NCBI RefSeq assembly: GCF_003347605.1
Contig: NZ_QDFZ01000007.1
Span: 62,001-126,000 of the forward strand
Reading direction: 5' to 3'
DNA length: 64,000 nucleotides
Origin: Chryseobacterium sp. KLBC 52
GTDB lineage: Bacteria; Bacteroidota; Bacteroidia; Flavobacteriales; Weeksellaceae
Shown here: piece after piece, positions 1-8,895 of the stretch
Layout: the number at the start of each line of letters is the position of its first letter
Numbering within the stretch: position 1 is the stretch's first letter
The notes under the pieces: generated by a model
Database searches by the model: none
Told to the model about the DNA's origin: nothing
What the model saw: only the letters and a program-made list of their open reading frames with translations
Position numbers and translations under genes: made by a program

Positions 1-301
1 CTCCAATCAGGAAATAAGGTTTTCTTCTTCCCAACGGACTCCAGGTATTGTCGCCCATGTGGCCGATAATAGGCTGAACAATCAGACCTGTAATGGGAGC
101 TACCAGCCAGAACCATGATAATTCATGAACATCTGCTCCTAAATTCCCCAGAATACGGCTTGCATTTCCATTTTGTAACCCAAATGCCATCTGAATTCCC
201 AGGAATCCCATGCTCATATTGATAATCTGGAGCATTGATAAGTCTGGCTTTTTTCTTTTCCCGACTGCCCCGGTATCATATTTCCCCATCATTATTGCCA
301 T
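1..301 (-). CDS. SLC45-like MFS sugar transporter (N-terminal part, cut by window edge)
   Basis: Only the first 100 codons are present; the gene runs off the left edge. The cytoplasmic N-terminus is followed by a hydrophobic segment with the motif MSMGFLGIQMAFGLQN. A second segment ends in GHMGDNTWSPLGRRKPY, the conserved loop of the sucrose/maltose:H+ symporter branch of the major facilitator superfamily. The ATG at 301 overlaps the stop of the upstream gene (TAATG), so translation is probably coupled; ATGs at 292 and 289 are alternatives. Position at the end of a GH13-containing unit supports uptake of maltose or maltodextrin across the inner membrane. The substrate is inferred. Confidence 0.85.
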   Translation of the reverse strand, partial: MAIMMGKYDTGAVGKRKKPDLSMLQIINMSMGFLGIQMAFGLQNGNASRILGNLGADVHELSWFWLVAPITGLIVQPIIGHMGDNTWSPLGRRKPYFLIG

Positions 302-819
302 TATGACTTCAGTTTTTGAATTAATGCATCTTCGATAGGTGCTTTTTCTGTAACTACTTTATCTACCACCTCATTAGGCACTGTCACAGAAAGAACATAT
401 TGCTTAACCTTCCAGCTTCCATTGATTTTTTCTACAACACCGGAACCTCTGCAGATCTTCATCTGGGTATCCAGTAATTCATCAAACCATGCCAGTTTTC
501 CGTCTTTACTGAAGTAAATATTTCTTTTAAGGGCTTTAAAATTCCAGGTTTTCTTTTTGTCAAAATAAGGTTTTGCCCATGCCATAAATGCTTTTTTATC
601 CCAGATTTCGGTAGCGTCTGTTCCGATGAAGGTAGATTCATCTGCAAAGAGATTGAAATAGGCATTGTAATCTGCTTTTGCCGCCGTTGCATTGAAAGTA
701 TCAAGCATCGCACTGATTTCCGATTTTTCTTTCTCAAAAGTATTTTTTGACTGTGCAGTAAATAAAGAGAATCCCATTAAAAAAAGGAGTAAGGTATAAG
801 CAGTCGTTAGTTTTTTCAT
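301..819 (-). CDS. Secreted NTF2/SnoaL-like protein
   Basis: 172 aa with a clear signal peptide (hydrophobic LLLFLMGFSLF, likely cut after FTAQS). The mature part has the alpha+beta cone pattern of the NTF2-like superfamily. It opens with a helical stretch (SAMLDTFNATAAKADYNAYFNLFADESTFIGTDATEIW) and ends with strands around GKLAWFDELLDTQM and VVEKINGSWKVKQYVLS. Such proteins are often listed as ketosteroid-isomerase-like, but no specific activity can be assigned. It lies 9 bp after the GH13 gene and overlaps the transporter start, so it belongs to that sugar unit, possibly as a periplasmic accessory. Confidence 0.8.
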   Translation of the reverse strand: MKKLTTAYTLLLFLMGFSLFTAQSKNTFEKEKSEISAMLDTFNATAAKADYNAYFNLFADESTFIGTDATEIWDKKAFMAWAKPYFDKKKTWNFKALKRNIYFSKDGKLAWFDELLDTQMKICRGSGVVEKINGSWKVKQYVLSVTVPNEVVDKVVTEKAPIEDALIQKLKS

Positions 820-828
820 AGGTAATTA

Positions 829-2688
829 TTATTTTTCTAGTTCAATGATCAATGGAGTTTTTGCAGGAATATTTATACTGTTTTGTAATGAAATTTCTTT
901 GCCTGAAATAATTTCTTTGCCTTTTGTATATCCATTCAGTGATTCTGCAAATCGTTTCAAGTTTAACGGCTGATCTTTTTCATTATTGTTGATCACTACC
1001 ATTACGCTTTCTTTTTCATTATACCGGAAATACACAAACACACCGTCCTGAGGAACGAAATTTTTAGTTTTCCCATGATGAATCACGTCTTTGCCTTTTC
1101 TCCAGTTCAACAGTTTTTGGGTAAACTGAAAAAATTCTTTCTGCTCCGGAGTCTGAGTAGATGGATTGAAAGCGTTTTGTTGATCAGCTTTCCATCCTCC
1201 AGGAAAATCTCTGCGGATATCGGCATCACCTCCTGCTTTTTTATCGCCTCTCATTCCTATTTCAGATCCGTAATAAATCTGCGGAATTCCTCTTACTGTG
1301 GAGATCAGAGTAAGCACCATTTTATAGGCATCAGGATTTGCATTAAAGATTTCGTTCCATCTTTCGGTATCATGATTTTCAAAGAAAACAAGGGTATTAT
1401 TGATATCCGGATAAAGGAAATCGCTGGTAAAAGAATCGTAAATACGGATCATTCCTTTATCCCAGCTTTCTTTTTCTTTAAGGGCTTTAGGCATATTTTC
1501 AAACAGCATAAAATCCATTACAGAAGGTAAATTTGAGTTGTATCCTTCTATTTCTCCTATTTTCGAATTTTTCTGCCATGCTGCAATTTGTGCTGCTGTA
1601 TAAAGCCAGGTTTCTCCTACAATATTGAATTTCGGATATTCATCGGTAATCGCTTTGGCCCACTTTGCCATGGCGTCTTTATCATTGTAAGGATAGGTAT
1701 CTACACGAAATCCTCCCAGTTCTGCATATTCTATCCACCAGATGGCATTTTGTATGAGATATTTCAGAACCAATGGATTTTTTTGGTTGATATCAGGCAT
1801 TGTAGTATCAAACCATCCATCCAGGGCATATTTTTTATCAATATCGGAAGCATTGGTATCAAACTGCGTTGTCGTTTTATAGTTGGAACGTTTAAATCCT
1901 TTCTCTCCTTCATCAAACCAATGGATCCAGTCTTTGGAAGGAAGGTCTTTAATCATCCAGTGTGATCCGCCCCAGTGGTTGGTTACATAATCCATCACGA
2001 GCTTCATATTTCGTTTATTCAACTCCTGGGATAATGTTTTATACTCTTCATTGGTACCGTAGCGGGCATCAATTTTATACAGATCGGTCTGAGCATAACC
2101 GTGGTAGGAATACACTTTTTCGTTATCCTCATTTACAGGAGTAATCCAGACTGCTGTTGCTCCCAGATTCTGAATATAATCAAGATTGTTGATAATCCCG
2201 CGGAGATCTCCTCCATGTCTGCCGTTGGGAAGACTACGATCTGCTTTTTCGGTAAGCTCCGGTCTTGAATCATTCTTCTCATCACCATTGGCAAAACGGT
2301 CCGGCATGATCAGATACATCATATCTTTTGAAGTAAAAGACCCGCGGTTGGCAGATCCCGGATTTCTTTGCTTTAATTCATAAGTGTATGAACCAAGATT
2401 CTTTTTACCTTTTTTAATATTGATAGCAAACTTCGGAACGTTTATTTCGTTCGTATTGACTGTAATAAAAACATAGTTAGGATTATCTACTTTCCTGATG
2501 TCTTTGATCTGTATGCCATCAGAAAGCGTAATCTCGTTATTAGCCACTTCTTTTCCGTATACAAGAATCTGAAGTTCAGGATTTTTCATTCCCTTCCACC
2601 AGAAAGCCGGCTCTACTCTTTCCAGATTTTTCTGGGAAAAAGCAAAAGAAGCTATCGAAAGGGCGAATGCTGCATATATTGTCTTCAT
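829..2688 (-). CDS. GH13 alpha-amylase family enzyme (neopullulanase/cyclomaltodextrinase type), exported
   Basis: 619 aa with a signal peptide ending near FAFSQ. An N-terminal beta-sandwich (to about residue 110) resembles the cyclomaltodextrinase N-domain. The (beta/alpha)8 catalytic domain carries all four GH13 signatures: DYVTNH (about 233-238), GFRVD with the nucleophile Asp about 330, VGETW with acid/base Glu about 359, and ENHDTE with Asp about 440. MPDINQKNP before region II is typical of the neopullulanase branch. Expected role: hydrolysis of starch-derived oligosaccharides or cyclodextrins in the periplasm or on the surface. I chose the ATG at 2688; a TTG four codons upstream is less likely. 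It lies upstream of the NTF2-like and MFS genes on the same strand. Confidence 0.93.
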   Translation of the reverse strand: MKTIYAAFALSIASFAFSQKNLERVEPAFWWKGMKNPELQILVYGKEVANNEITLSDGIQIKDIRKVDNPNYVFITVNTNEINVPKFAINIKKGKKNLGSYTYELKQRNPGSANRGSFTSKDMMYLIMPDRFANGDEKNDSRPELTEKADRSLPNGRHGGDLRGIINNLDYIQNLGATAVWITPVNEDNEKVYSYHGYAQTDLYKIDARYGTNEEYKTLSQELNKRNMKLVMDYVTNHWGGSHWMIKDLPSKDWIHWFDEGEKGFKRSNYKTTTQFDTNASDIDKKYALDGWFDTTMPDINQKNPLVLKYLIQNAIWWIEYAELGGFRVDTYPYNDKDAMAKWAKAITDEYPKFNIVGETWLYTAAQIAAWQKNSKIGEIEGYNSNLPSVMDFMLFENMPKALKEKESWDKGMIRIYDSFTSDFLYPDINNTLVFFENHDTERWNEIFNANPDAYKMVLTLISTVRGIPQIYYGSEIGMRGDKKAGGDADIRRDFPGGWKADQQNAFNPSTQTPEQKEFFQFTQKLLNWRKGKDVIHHGKTKNFVPQDGVFVYFRYNEKESVMVVINNNEKDQPLNLKRFAESLNGYTKGKEIISGKEISLQNSINIPAKTPLIIELEK

Positions 2689-2861
2689 ATTAATGTTCAA
2701 TTTAGCACTAAATTTTCATATATACGTTCAAAAATGTAACGAAAAGTCTCTTTTTTTAATCTCCATTTCTATAAAATTATCAGATTAAATATCTTCATTT
2801 TAAATTTTATAAAGAATAATTAAATTTTTCACAAAAAATTCATGCATAAAATTAATTTCCC

Positions 2862-3881
2862 ATGCTTTTTATGTTTAGTTTTATAGAAAAAATGTTGGAT
2901 TTCAGCAATATGTTCAAAACTGAAGGACCGGATGTTGTTTACACATGGACCATCCCTGTGTTTGCTGCTATTATTTTCTTAGAAATGGCATACAGCCACT
3001 TTAATAAGGAGAAAATTTACGAAACTAAAGATGTAGCAACAAACGTTCTTTTCGCCTTGCTTAATTATGGCTTAGACATCATCATGAAGGGGTTTTCTTT
3101 ATTTGTTATGATGTTTTTTTACCAGCACCGTCTTTTCGACTGGCAGGAAGGAATATGGTATTGGATTGCCGTATTTCTGGCTCAGGACTTTGCTTATTAC
3201 GTCCATCATTATGTAGATCATCATTCACGTGTTTTCTGGGCGGTGCATATTACGCATCATAATTCTGATTATTTCAATATCAGCACGGGATTCAGAAGTC
3301 CTGTATTTCAGCCGTTGTACAGGTATCTATTTTTTTCGCCATTAGCTTTCATGGGCTTTCATCCGTGGCATATTCTGGTAGCCTACTCTTCTATACAGAT
3401 TTATGGCACGTTTGTACACACTCAATCCATTAAAAGTATGGGATTTTTAGAATATATCCTGGTGACACCTTCTCATCACAGGGTACATCATGCCTGCAAT
3501 ATCAAATATCTGGACCGAAATATGGGAATGGGACTGATTATCTGGGATAAGATTTTCGGAACTTTTGAAAAAGAAGATCCTGAAGTTCCTGTAAAATATG
3601 GAGTTTATCCTAAAATAAAATCCAAAGATCCTGCAACTATGCTTTTCTATGAATGGAGAAGAATAAGAAAAGATATCAGACAACCGGGAATTTCTTTTAA
3701 AGACCGCCTAAAATATCTTTTTTATTCGCCAGGATGGAGACATGACGGAACTGGAAAAACTGTCAAACAGTATCAGAAAGAATATAAAGAGAGAGTAAAA
3801 ACTCCTGTTAAAGTAGAGAAAAAACTATTAGAATCTGAAAATCAATATTCCCAACTGATTCAACAGGCAGAGGATAAATAA
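2862..3881 (+). CDS. Sterol desaturase / fatty acid hydroxylase family membrane protein
   Basis: 339 aa. Several membrane segments lie in the first half. The eight-histidine di-iron signature is spread over HHYVDHH, HITHH and HHRVHH, which defines the FA-hydroxylase/sterol desaturase superfamily. These enzymes hydroxylate or desaturate lipid chains at a membrane di-iron centre; the substrate cannot be told. The C-terminus (about 290-339) is a charged tail. It is the only plus-strand gene within the starch locus and is convergent with the GH97 gene across a shared hairpin. The ATG at 2862 is used; the Met at codon 4 is an equally plausible start. Confidence 0.9.
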   Translation: MLFMFSFIEKMLDFSNMFKTEGPDVVYTWTIPVFAAIIFLEMAYSHFNKEKIYETKDVATNVLFALLNYGLDIIMKGFSLFVMMFFYQHRLFDWQEGIWYWIAVFLAQDFAYYVHHYVDHHSRVFWAVHITHHNSDYFNISTGFRSPVFQPLYRYLFFSPLAFMGFHPWHILVAYSSIQIYGTFVHTQSIKSMGFLEYILVTPSHHRVHHACNIKYLDRNMGMGLIIWDKIFGTFEKEDPEVPVKYGVYPKIKSKDPATMLFYEWRRIRKDIRQPGISFKDRLKYLFYSPGWRHDGTGKTVKQYQKEYKERVKTPVKVEKKLLESENQYSQLIQQAEDK

Positions 3882-3886
3882 AAATA

Positions 3887-3917
3887 CCCCGGCCATCGAA
3901 AATTCGATAAACCGGGG
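3887..3917. terminator. Bidirectional hairpin between sterol desaturase and GH97 genes
   Basis: CCCCGG (3887-3892) pairs with CCGGGG (3912-3917), and ATCGAA pairs with TTCGAT inside. It lies between two convergent stop codons. Confidence 0.75.
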
Positions 3918-3938
3918 CACCTTAGTGTATCTTTACAA

Positions 3939-6095
3939 TTATTTTACTGGTTTAATTGAAATTGCGAAACCGCCACTTCTTACCATTTTAAAATTAATTT
4001 TCGACTTACTTGTAATCTCTTTTTTGTAGATGTTATAGCTTTGAGGATTATCGATATAATCAGCATCTTTTCCATCTTCATAGATGGTTGCTTCATATTT
4101 TTTTCCTTTGTCTAAGAAAGAAAAATCTACAGTATACTCACGTTTGTTTTCATCGGTAATACCTCCTACAAACCAGTTTTCAGTACCTTTTGCTTTTCTC
4201 GCTGTAACCACATAATCACCAGGTTCAGCAGCTAAGATTTTTGTATCATCCCAATCTGCTGCAACATCCTTAATAAACTGGAATGCATCCATATGCTTTT
4301 TGTAGTTTTCAGGAAGATCCGCAGCCATCTGAAGCGGCATATACATCGTTACATAAAGCGCTAACTGTTTTACCAGAGTAGTCTTCACAAAACGGTTATC
4401 TCCAGGGAAATAATAGTCAAGTTTTGTCTGGAAAATTCCCGGCGTGTAGTCCATAGAACCTCCCATCCATCTTGTAAACGGAAGAACCGTCTGATGATCC
4501 GGTTTATTTCCTCCAAACGCTTCATATTCCGTTCCACGTGCTGCTTCTGCAGAGATGTAGTTCGGATAAGTACGGCTTTCTCCTGTAGGACGTACGGATT
4601 CGTGAGAATTCACCATGATTTTATAGTCGTTTGCTTTTTCTGCAATTCTATAATAATGATTAATGGTCCATTGAGAATAGTGATGTTCTCCTCTAGGAAT
4701 AATATCTCCTACATATCCGGTTTTCACGGCATCATAACCGTATTTGTTCATCGTTTGGAACGCTTTGTCTGCCCATCTTTCATAGTTCGTAGCAGAACCT
4801 GAAGTTTCGTGGTGCATGATCAGCTTGATTCCTTTTGAATGCGCATATTCATTCAACATTTTGATGTCAAAATCCGGGTAAGGAGTAATGAAATCAAAAA
4901 CAAATTCTTTAGAATGTCCGAACCAGTCTTCCCAACCGATGTTCCATCCTTCAATCAATAGTCCCTGGAATCCGTTTTCTGCAGCAAAGTCAATATATTC
5001 TTTAACTTTTGTATTGTTGGCAGCATGTTTTCCGTTTGGAGTTAATTTTGCAAAATCTGTTTTACCCAAGTGAACATTTTCAGCAGTAGAATAAGCCCAT
5101 TGTGATTTTCCGATAATCATTTCCCACCAGACTCCCATGTATTTTGTTGGGTGAATGTAAGAAGTATCAGTGTACTTTGTAGGCTCATTAAGGTTGAAGA
5201 TCATTTTAGAATCCATCACCTGCTCTGCTTTCGGAGCTACAATAATGGTTCTCCAAGGCGTTACCGACGGAGTCTGAATATATCCTTTAGCCCCTTGTCT
5301 GTCGGCAGTTAAATGCGTTTTGAATTTAAAATTCTGTGCATCTACCTCAAGGTGCGAAGCCGGATAATCTAATACGGCAGCTTCTGCAACGTTGATATAC
5401 AAAGGCTCTTTTCCTTCTTTTTTAAGCATCAACGGAGACTGCACTGCATTTTTCACCAATGACTGTGAAGCGTTTGCATCGTATGCTTTATCCCATTTTG
5501 AAGGGATTTCAGATACTTTTGTTTCCTGATACTGATATTCCTGAGAGTCATAATCTGCGACCATCCACCATGCTTTCATATCGGTAGGGAAATCGATTTC
5601 AGAATCTTCTTCTCTAATGACGAAATAATTAAGGTTTTTCTGTTGTGGGAATTCATATCTGAAACCAAGACCATCATTGAACAATCTGAATTTCACTACA
5701 ATGCTTCTGTCTGTAGAAGCCTGGTTCAGGGTAACCGCCAGTTCATTGTAATGGTTGATATAATTTTTCTTTTCTCCTAAAACCGGCTGCCAGGTTTCAT
5801 TTTTGGAGTCTCTTTTTTCATCTGTCTTCGCAAAACCGTTGTTCAGATCGTATTTTGCATCTTCTGGTTTAGCAATCTCAGAAGCGAATTTTATAGCTGT
5901 GTCTTTAAATAATCTCAATCCCAATTTAGAATCTTCCACTACTAATGCACCATTGTATTTCAGGTTGTAGTAAGGCACTCCTTCTTTCAACTGGAAATTC
6001 ATTTCAAATTTCCCATCCGGAGATTTTAAAGATTGGGCTTTCACACCTGTAAACATCATTGAGAGCAAAAGCGCTCCAACTGTAATTTTCTTCAT
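3939..6095 (-). CDS. susB: GH97 alpha-glucosidase (SusB-like)
   Basis: 718 aa with signal peptide (ends near TGVKAQS). The N-terminal beta-supersandwich (about 20-310) opens with SLKSPDGKFEM. The central catalytic (beta/alpha)8 barrel contains LIEGWNIGWEDW, KLIMHHE, VNSHESVRPTGE and AARGTEYE. These carry the calcium-binding and catalytic glutamates of the inverting GH97 branch. A C-terminal beta domain follows from about 630. Bacteroides SusB is the family model: it releases glucose from maltooligosaccharides in the periplasm. It follows susE on the same strand, separated by a hairpin that may set its relative expression. Confidence 0.95.
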   Translation of the reverse strand: MKKITVGALLLSMMFTGVKAQSLKSPDGKFEMNFQLKEGVPYYNLKYNGALVVEDSKLGLRLFKDTAIKFASEIAKPEDAKYDLNNGFAKTDEKRDSKNETWQPVLGEKKNYINHYNELAVTLNQASTDRSIVVKFRLFNDGLGFRYEFPQQKNLNYFVIREEDSEIDFPTDMKAWWMVADYDSQEYQYQETKVSEIPSKWDKAYDANASQSLVKNAVQSPLMLKKEGKEPLYINVAEAAVLDYPASHLEVDAQNFKFKTHLTADRQGAKGYIQTPSVTPWRTIIVAPKAEQVMDSKMIFNLNEPTKYTDTSYIHPTKYMGVWWEMIIGKSQWAYSTAENVHLGKTDFAKLTPNGKHAANNTKVKEYIDFAAENGFQGLLIEGWNIGWEDWFGHSKEFVFDFITPYPDFDIKMLNEYAHSKGIKLIMHHETSGSATNYERWADKAFQTMNKYGYDAVKTGYVGDIIPRGEHHYSQWTINHYYRIAEKANDYKIMVNSHESVRPTGESRTYPNYISAEAARGTEYEAFGGNKPDHQTVLPFTRWMGGSMDYTPGIFQTKLDYYFPGDNRFVKTTLVKQLALYVTMYMPLQMAADLPENYKKHMDAFQFIKDVAADWDDTKILAAEPGDYVVTARKAKGTENWFVGGITDENKREYTVDFSFLDKGKKYEATIYEDGKDADYIDNPQSYNIYKKEITSKSKINFKMVRSGGFAISIKPVK

Positions 6096-6121
6096 AATGA
6101 CTATTTATTAACTTAAAAAAT

Positions 6122-6147
6122 AAAGTGCTGCGGTAAAGCAGCACTTT
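6122..6147 (-). terminator. Hairpin between susE and GH97 genes
   Basis: AAAGTGCTGC (6122-6131) and GCAGCACTTT (6138-6147) form a 10-bp perfect stem. On the minus strand it is followed by TTTATTTTTT. It could be a partial terminator or an mRNA processing/stability structure that uncouples GH97 from susCDE. Confidence 0.7.
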
Positions 6148-6157
6148 GCTTTATTTG

Positions 6158-6191
6158 AGTTTGATTTCTAATTTAGTTTGATTTCTAATTG
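6158..6191. repeat. 17-bp tandem duplication after susE
   Basis: The unit AGTTTGATTTCTAATT plus one base occurs twice head to tail (6158-6174 and 6175-6191), directly after the susE stop codon. It looks like a local replication-slippage duplication. Confidence 0.8.
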
Positions 6192-6195
6192 TTTT

Positions 6196-7269
6196 TTAAA
6201 ATATTGGAATTGCCGAATATTCCGCAGTTATATCGTTGAAATATACGTCATACTTAAAGGTTTCACTTACCGGAATATTTCCTCCACTGAGCTCAGCTAC
6301 ACCAAAAAACTCCTGAGCTTTCCCCCAGTTTGTTCCCCAATCATGATTTGCTCTGAACTTGAACTCACCTGAATTCAGAGTAACATTTTTCTTAACCCAA
6401 ATGTGAGAATCAAAAGTTGACTTCTGTAAATCCAGATCTGTATTCCAATCTCCTGATGCAGTTCCAATCATTGAAATCGTATTATAGGTAACGGTTGGAG
6501 ATCCAATTGAAGTAAAGGTATATACTAAAGTATTGGTATCAACTGTCAATTTATAATATCCGGCAGCAGAGACAGAAATATTTCCTGAAGAACCGCTTGT
6601 ACTTAATGTACCTGAAATACCACCCATTCCATATTGAGTATTCCAGGATCCTGGAGTTTTAATCATTTTAAAACCGCCTTGTGCAAAATATCCGGTATAA
6701 GAATAAACTCCTGCTGCAGCTGTTTTTTGTAATGGAAGAAACTTCGTATTTGTATCTGTATTATCCCATCCTGCCGCTGTAGCATCCCCAATCAGATATA
6801 GATCACTATAATTATAAACCGGGCCTAAAAGATAGGGTGTTACTGTTAAGATATTCACATCAGAATAGAAAGGTGCAGCACCAACCAAAGTTCTTAGCCG
6901 AACTTCAATCTCAGCAGCTACATTAGTAGCAGCCCCAAGGCCTAATGCTATATTATTAAGCTGTTTATTAGTAAAGCTTAGAGGTGAAGTTGTCACTTCC
7001 ATAGTAGAAGCATCCTTAAAATTTTTCCCTTTTATTGCAAATTGCAATTGTTGTGTATAAACTACAGGTACGTCAAAGGTTGATTTATTCCAAGTGATAT
7101 TTAGAGCTACATTGTCAGGATTAGCCTTATCTAAAACAATAGCTGTCTTATCTGGTGTAATCTTACTTTTTACAGTTTCTGTAATAATTACCTGGTCTTC
7201 GTCTTTTTCACAGGAAAAAACTATAAGTCCAGTAAAAACCAGGGCTAATATTTTGAATAAATTTTTCAT
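6196..7269 (-). CDS. susE: SusE/SusF-like starch-binding outer membrane lipoprotein
   Basis: 357 aa. A lipoprotein signal peptide ends at VFSC; the acidic residues after Cys (CEKDEDQ) fit the Bacteroidota lipoprotein export signal for surface display. Residues about 25-140 form the SusE N-domain (ITPDKTAIVLDKANPDNVALNITW). Two beta-rich starch-binding modules follow, each starting with a YLIGDA- or SMIGTA-type strand and ending in a KFRANHDWG-type strand. It would hold starch chains at the cell surface next to SusCD. It lies 22 bp after susD and is the last gene before the hairpin. Confidence 0.92.
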   Translation of the reverse strand: MKNLFKILALVFTGLIVFSCEKDEDQVIITETVKSKITPDKTAIVLDKANPDNVALNITWNKSTFDVPVVYTQQLQFAIKGKNFKDASTMEVTTSPLSFTNKQLNNIALGLGAATNVAAEIEVRLRTLVGAAPFYSDVNILTVTPYLLGPVYNYSDLYLIGDATAAGWDNTDTNTKFLPLQKTAAAGVYSYTGYFAQGGFKMIKTPGSWNTQYGMGGISGTLSTSGSSGNISVSAAGYYKLTVDTNTLVYTFTSIGSPTVTYNTISMIGTASGDWNTDLDLQKSTFDSHIWVKKNVTLNSGEFKFRANHDWGTNWGKAQEFFGVAELSGGNIPVSETFKYDVYFNDITAEYSAIPIF

Positions 7270-7291
7270 TTTAATTTAATAGTGTTTTTAA

Positions 7292-8890
7292 TTAATAGCC
7301 AGGATTCTGAATCAGATTAGGGTTAGCAACGATGTCGTTAGCAGGAATTGGAAATAAGTTTCTATAATCTTCAACTGATTTACCATCTTTTACACCACCT
7401 TTCCAAGGCCACAGATATGAAGCTGAAGTAAACTTACCATAACGAATCAGATCGGTTCTTCTCGTTGCTTCCCATGACATTTCTCTAGATCTTTCATCTA
7501 AGAAAAAATCGGTATTAACTGAAGCAACAGCAACTCCTCCTGCTCTCGTTCTTAAGGCATTTACATATCCTAATGCAGTGGCTGCATCTCCTCCTGATCC
7601 ACCTCTTGAAACGGCTTCACCATACATAAGATAGATATCTGCCAAGCGGTATAAAGGAATATCCGCATCAACAAAATTACCTGATGCATCTGACCCAGGG
7701 GCACCATTAGAAAACTTTATGTTTTTATATTTAATAAATGCATAACCATCTGTAAATGTTGATACATTATTTATTTCTAAATTTTGACCATTTGTATAGA
7801 AATTTCCTCTTTTGTCGCTTGGGGAACCAGCAAATAGATTAACAAAAGATTTTGTAGTTCTTATACCACCCCAACCTCCATTGATTCCGAACTGGGAAGC
7901 AGGCATCGAACCTCCTACTGCAGCGTGTACCATAAAAGTTGAACCTCCGTAAGTTTTTGTACTTGTACCGTCGTAGTTTACTGATAAAATAACTTCAGGA
8001 TTATTCACATTATTATCTGCCATAAATAATGATGAATAGTTTGATTTTAATGAATATCCTGCGTTTATTACTTTATTACAGTAGGTAATACAATCTGTAT
8101 ATCTCGCTGTACCTGTATAAACTTGCGCATTCAAATATAATCTCGCTAATAAAGACCAGGCAGCAGCTTTATCTGCTCTACCGTATTCATTACTTCTTGC
8201 ATCTTTAAGATCATTTGCACAGGCTAAAAGCTCAGACTCTACATATTTGAATAGTTCTGCTCTAGCAATTCTGGGAGGAGGTGTATTAATAATATCAGTA
8301 GTCTCAGTTACCATTGGTACATTTCCAAATAAATCCATTGCATGATAATACGACTGAGCTCTTAGAAAACGAGCTTCTGCATGCATATATTTCGCTTCTG
8401 TAAGATTAGTCCCAGTAATTCCGTTTGTAGAAAGTTTTTCGTCAGTCGTATTTTTAATAAATTCATTACTTACAGCAATTACATTGAATATTCTATAGTA
8501 TATTGCTGCAACAAAAGGATTGGAAGCATTCCAAGTCATATTATGCATATCTGGAAGACCTGAATCAGCCCAAGCAATAACAGCTTCATCTGTTGTTAAA
8601 ACCTGCATACTGTACATTTGACGAAGATAGTTTGAGAAACCTCCGTCAATTCCACCTATATCAGTATTTCCATCCGCATTATTTTGATCTCCCTGCCCTC
8701 CAATTGCCAGTCCTGCATAAATTTTAGCTAAAGCTGGTTTATAATTATTAAAATCTTTGTATAAAACAGTAGATGTTAATCCTAAACTTGGTTCTCTCTC
8801 AAGATCTTGTGTACAAGAACCCGCAAAAAATAGAGCCCCTAGAGTAATAGACCCTATAATTATTTTTTTATATAAATATTTATTTTTCAT
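7292..8890 (-). CDS. susD: SusD/RagB family glycan-binding outer membrane lipoprotein
   Basis: 532 aa. Lipobox FFAGSC, then the SusD N-terminal TPR-like region with the conserved LTEAKYMHAEARFLRAQSYY helix and DLFGNVPMVTE. The C-terminal part has FLDERSREMSWEATRRTDLIRYGKF and ends in the typical LFPIPANDIVANPNLIQNPGY. SusD caps the SusC barrel and delivers oligosaccharides. It lies 5 bp after susC, so it is co-translated or closely coupled. Confidence 0.97.
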   Translation of the reverse strand: MKNKYLYKKIIIGSITLGALFFAGSCTQDLEREPSLGLTSTVLYKDFNNYKPALAKIYAGLAIGGQGDQNNADGNTDIGGIDGGFSNYLRQMYSMQVLTTDEAVIAWADSGLPDMHNMTWNASNPFVAAIYYRIFNVIAVSNEFIKNTTDEKLSTNGITGTNLTEAKYMHAEARFLRAQSYYHAMDLFGNVPMVTETTDIINTPPPRIARAELFKYVESELLACANDLKDARSNEYGRADKAAAWSLLARLYLNAQVYTGTARYTDCITYCNKVINAGYSLKSNYSSLFMADNNVNNPEVILSVNYDGTSTKTYGGSTFMVHAAVGGSMPASQFGINGGWGGIRTTKSFVNLFAGSPSDKRGNFYTNGQNLEINNVSTFTDGYAFIKYKNIKFSNGAPGSDASGNFVDADIPLYRLADIYLMYGEAVSRGGSGGDAATALGYVNALRTRAGGVAVASVNTDFFLDERSREMSWEATRRTDLIRYGKFTSASYLWPWKGGVKDGKSVEDYRNLFPIPANDIVANPNLIQNPGY

Positions 8891-8895
8891 GTTGA

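Noticed and set aside
1075..1530. Plus-strand open frame inside the GH13 gene
   Set aside because: It is antisense to a gene with complete catalytic motifs and has no promoter or family motif.
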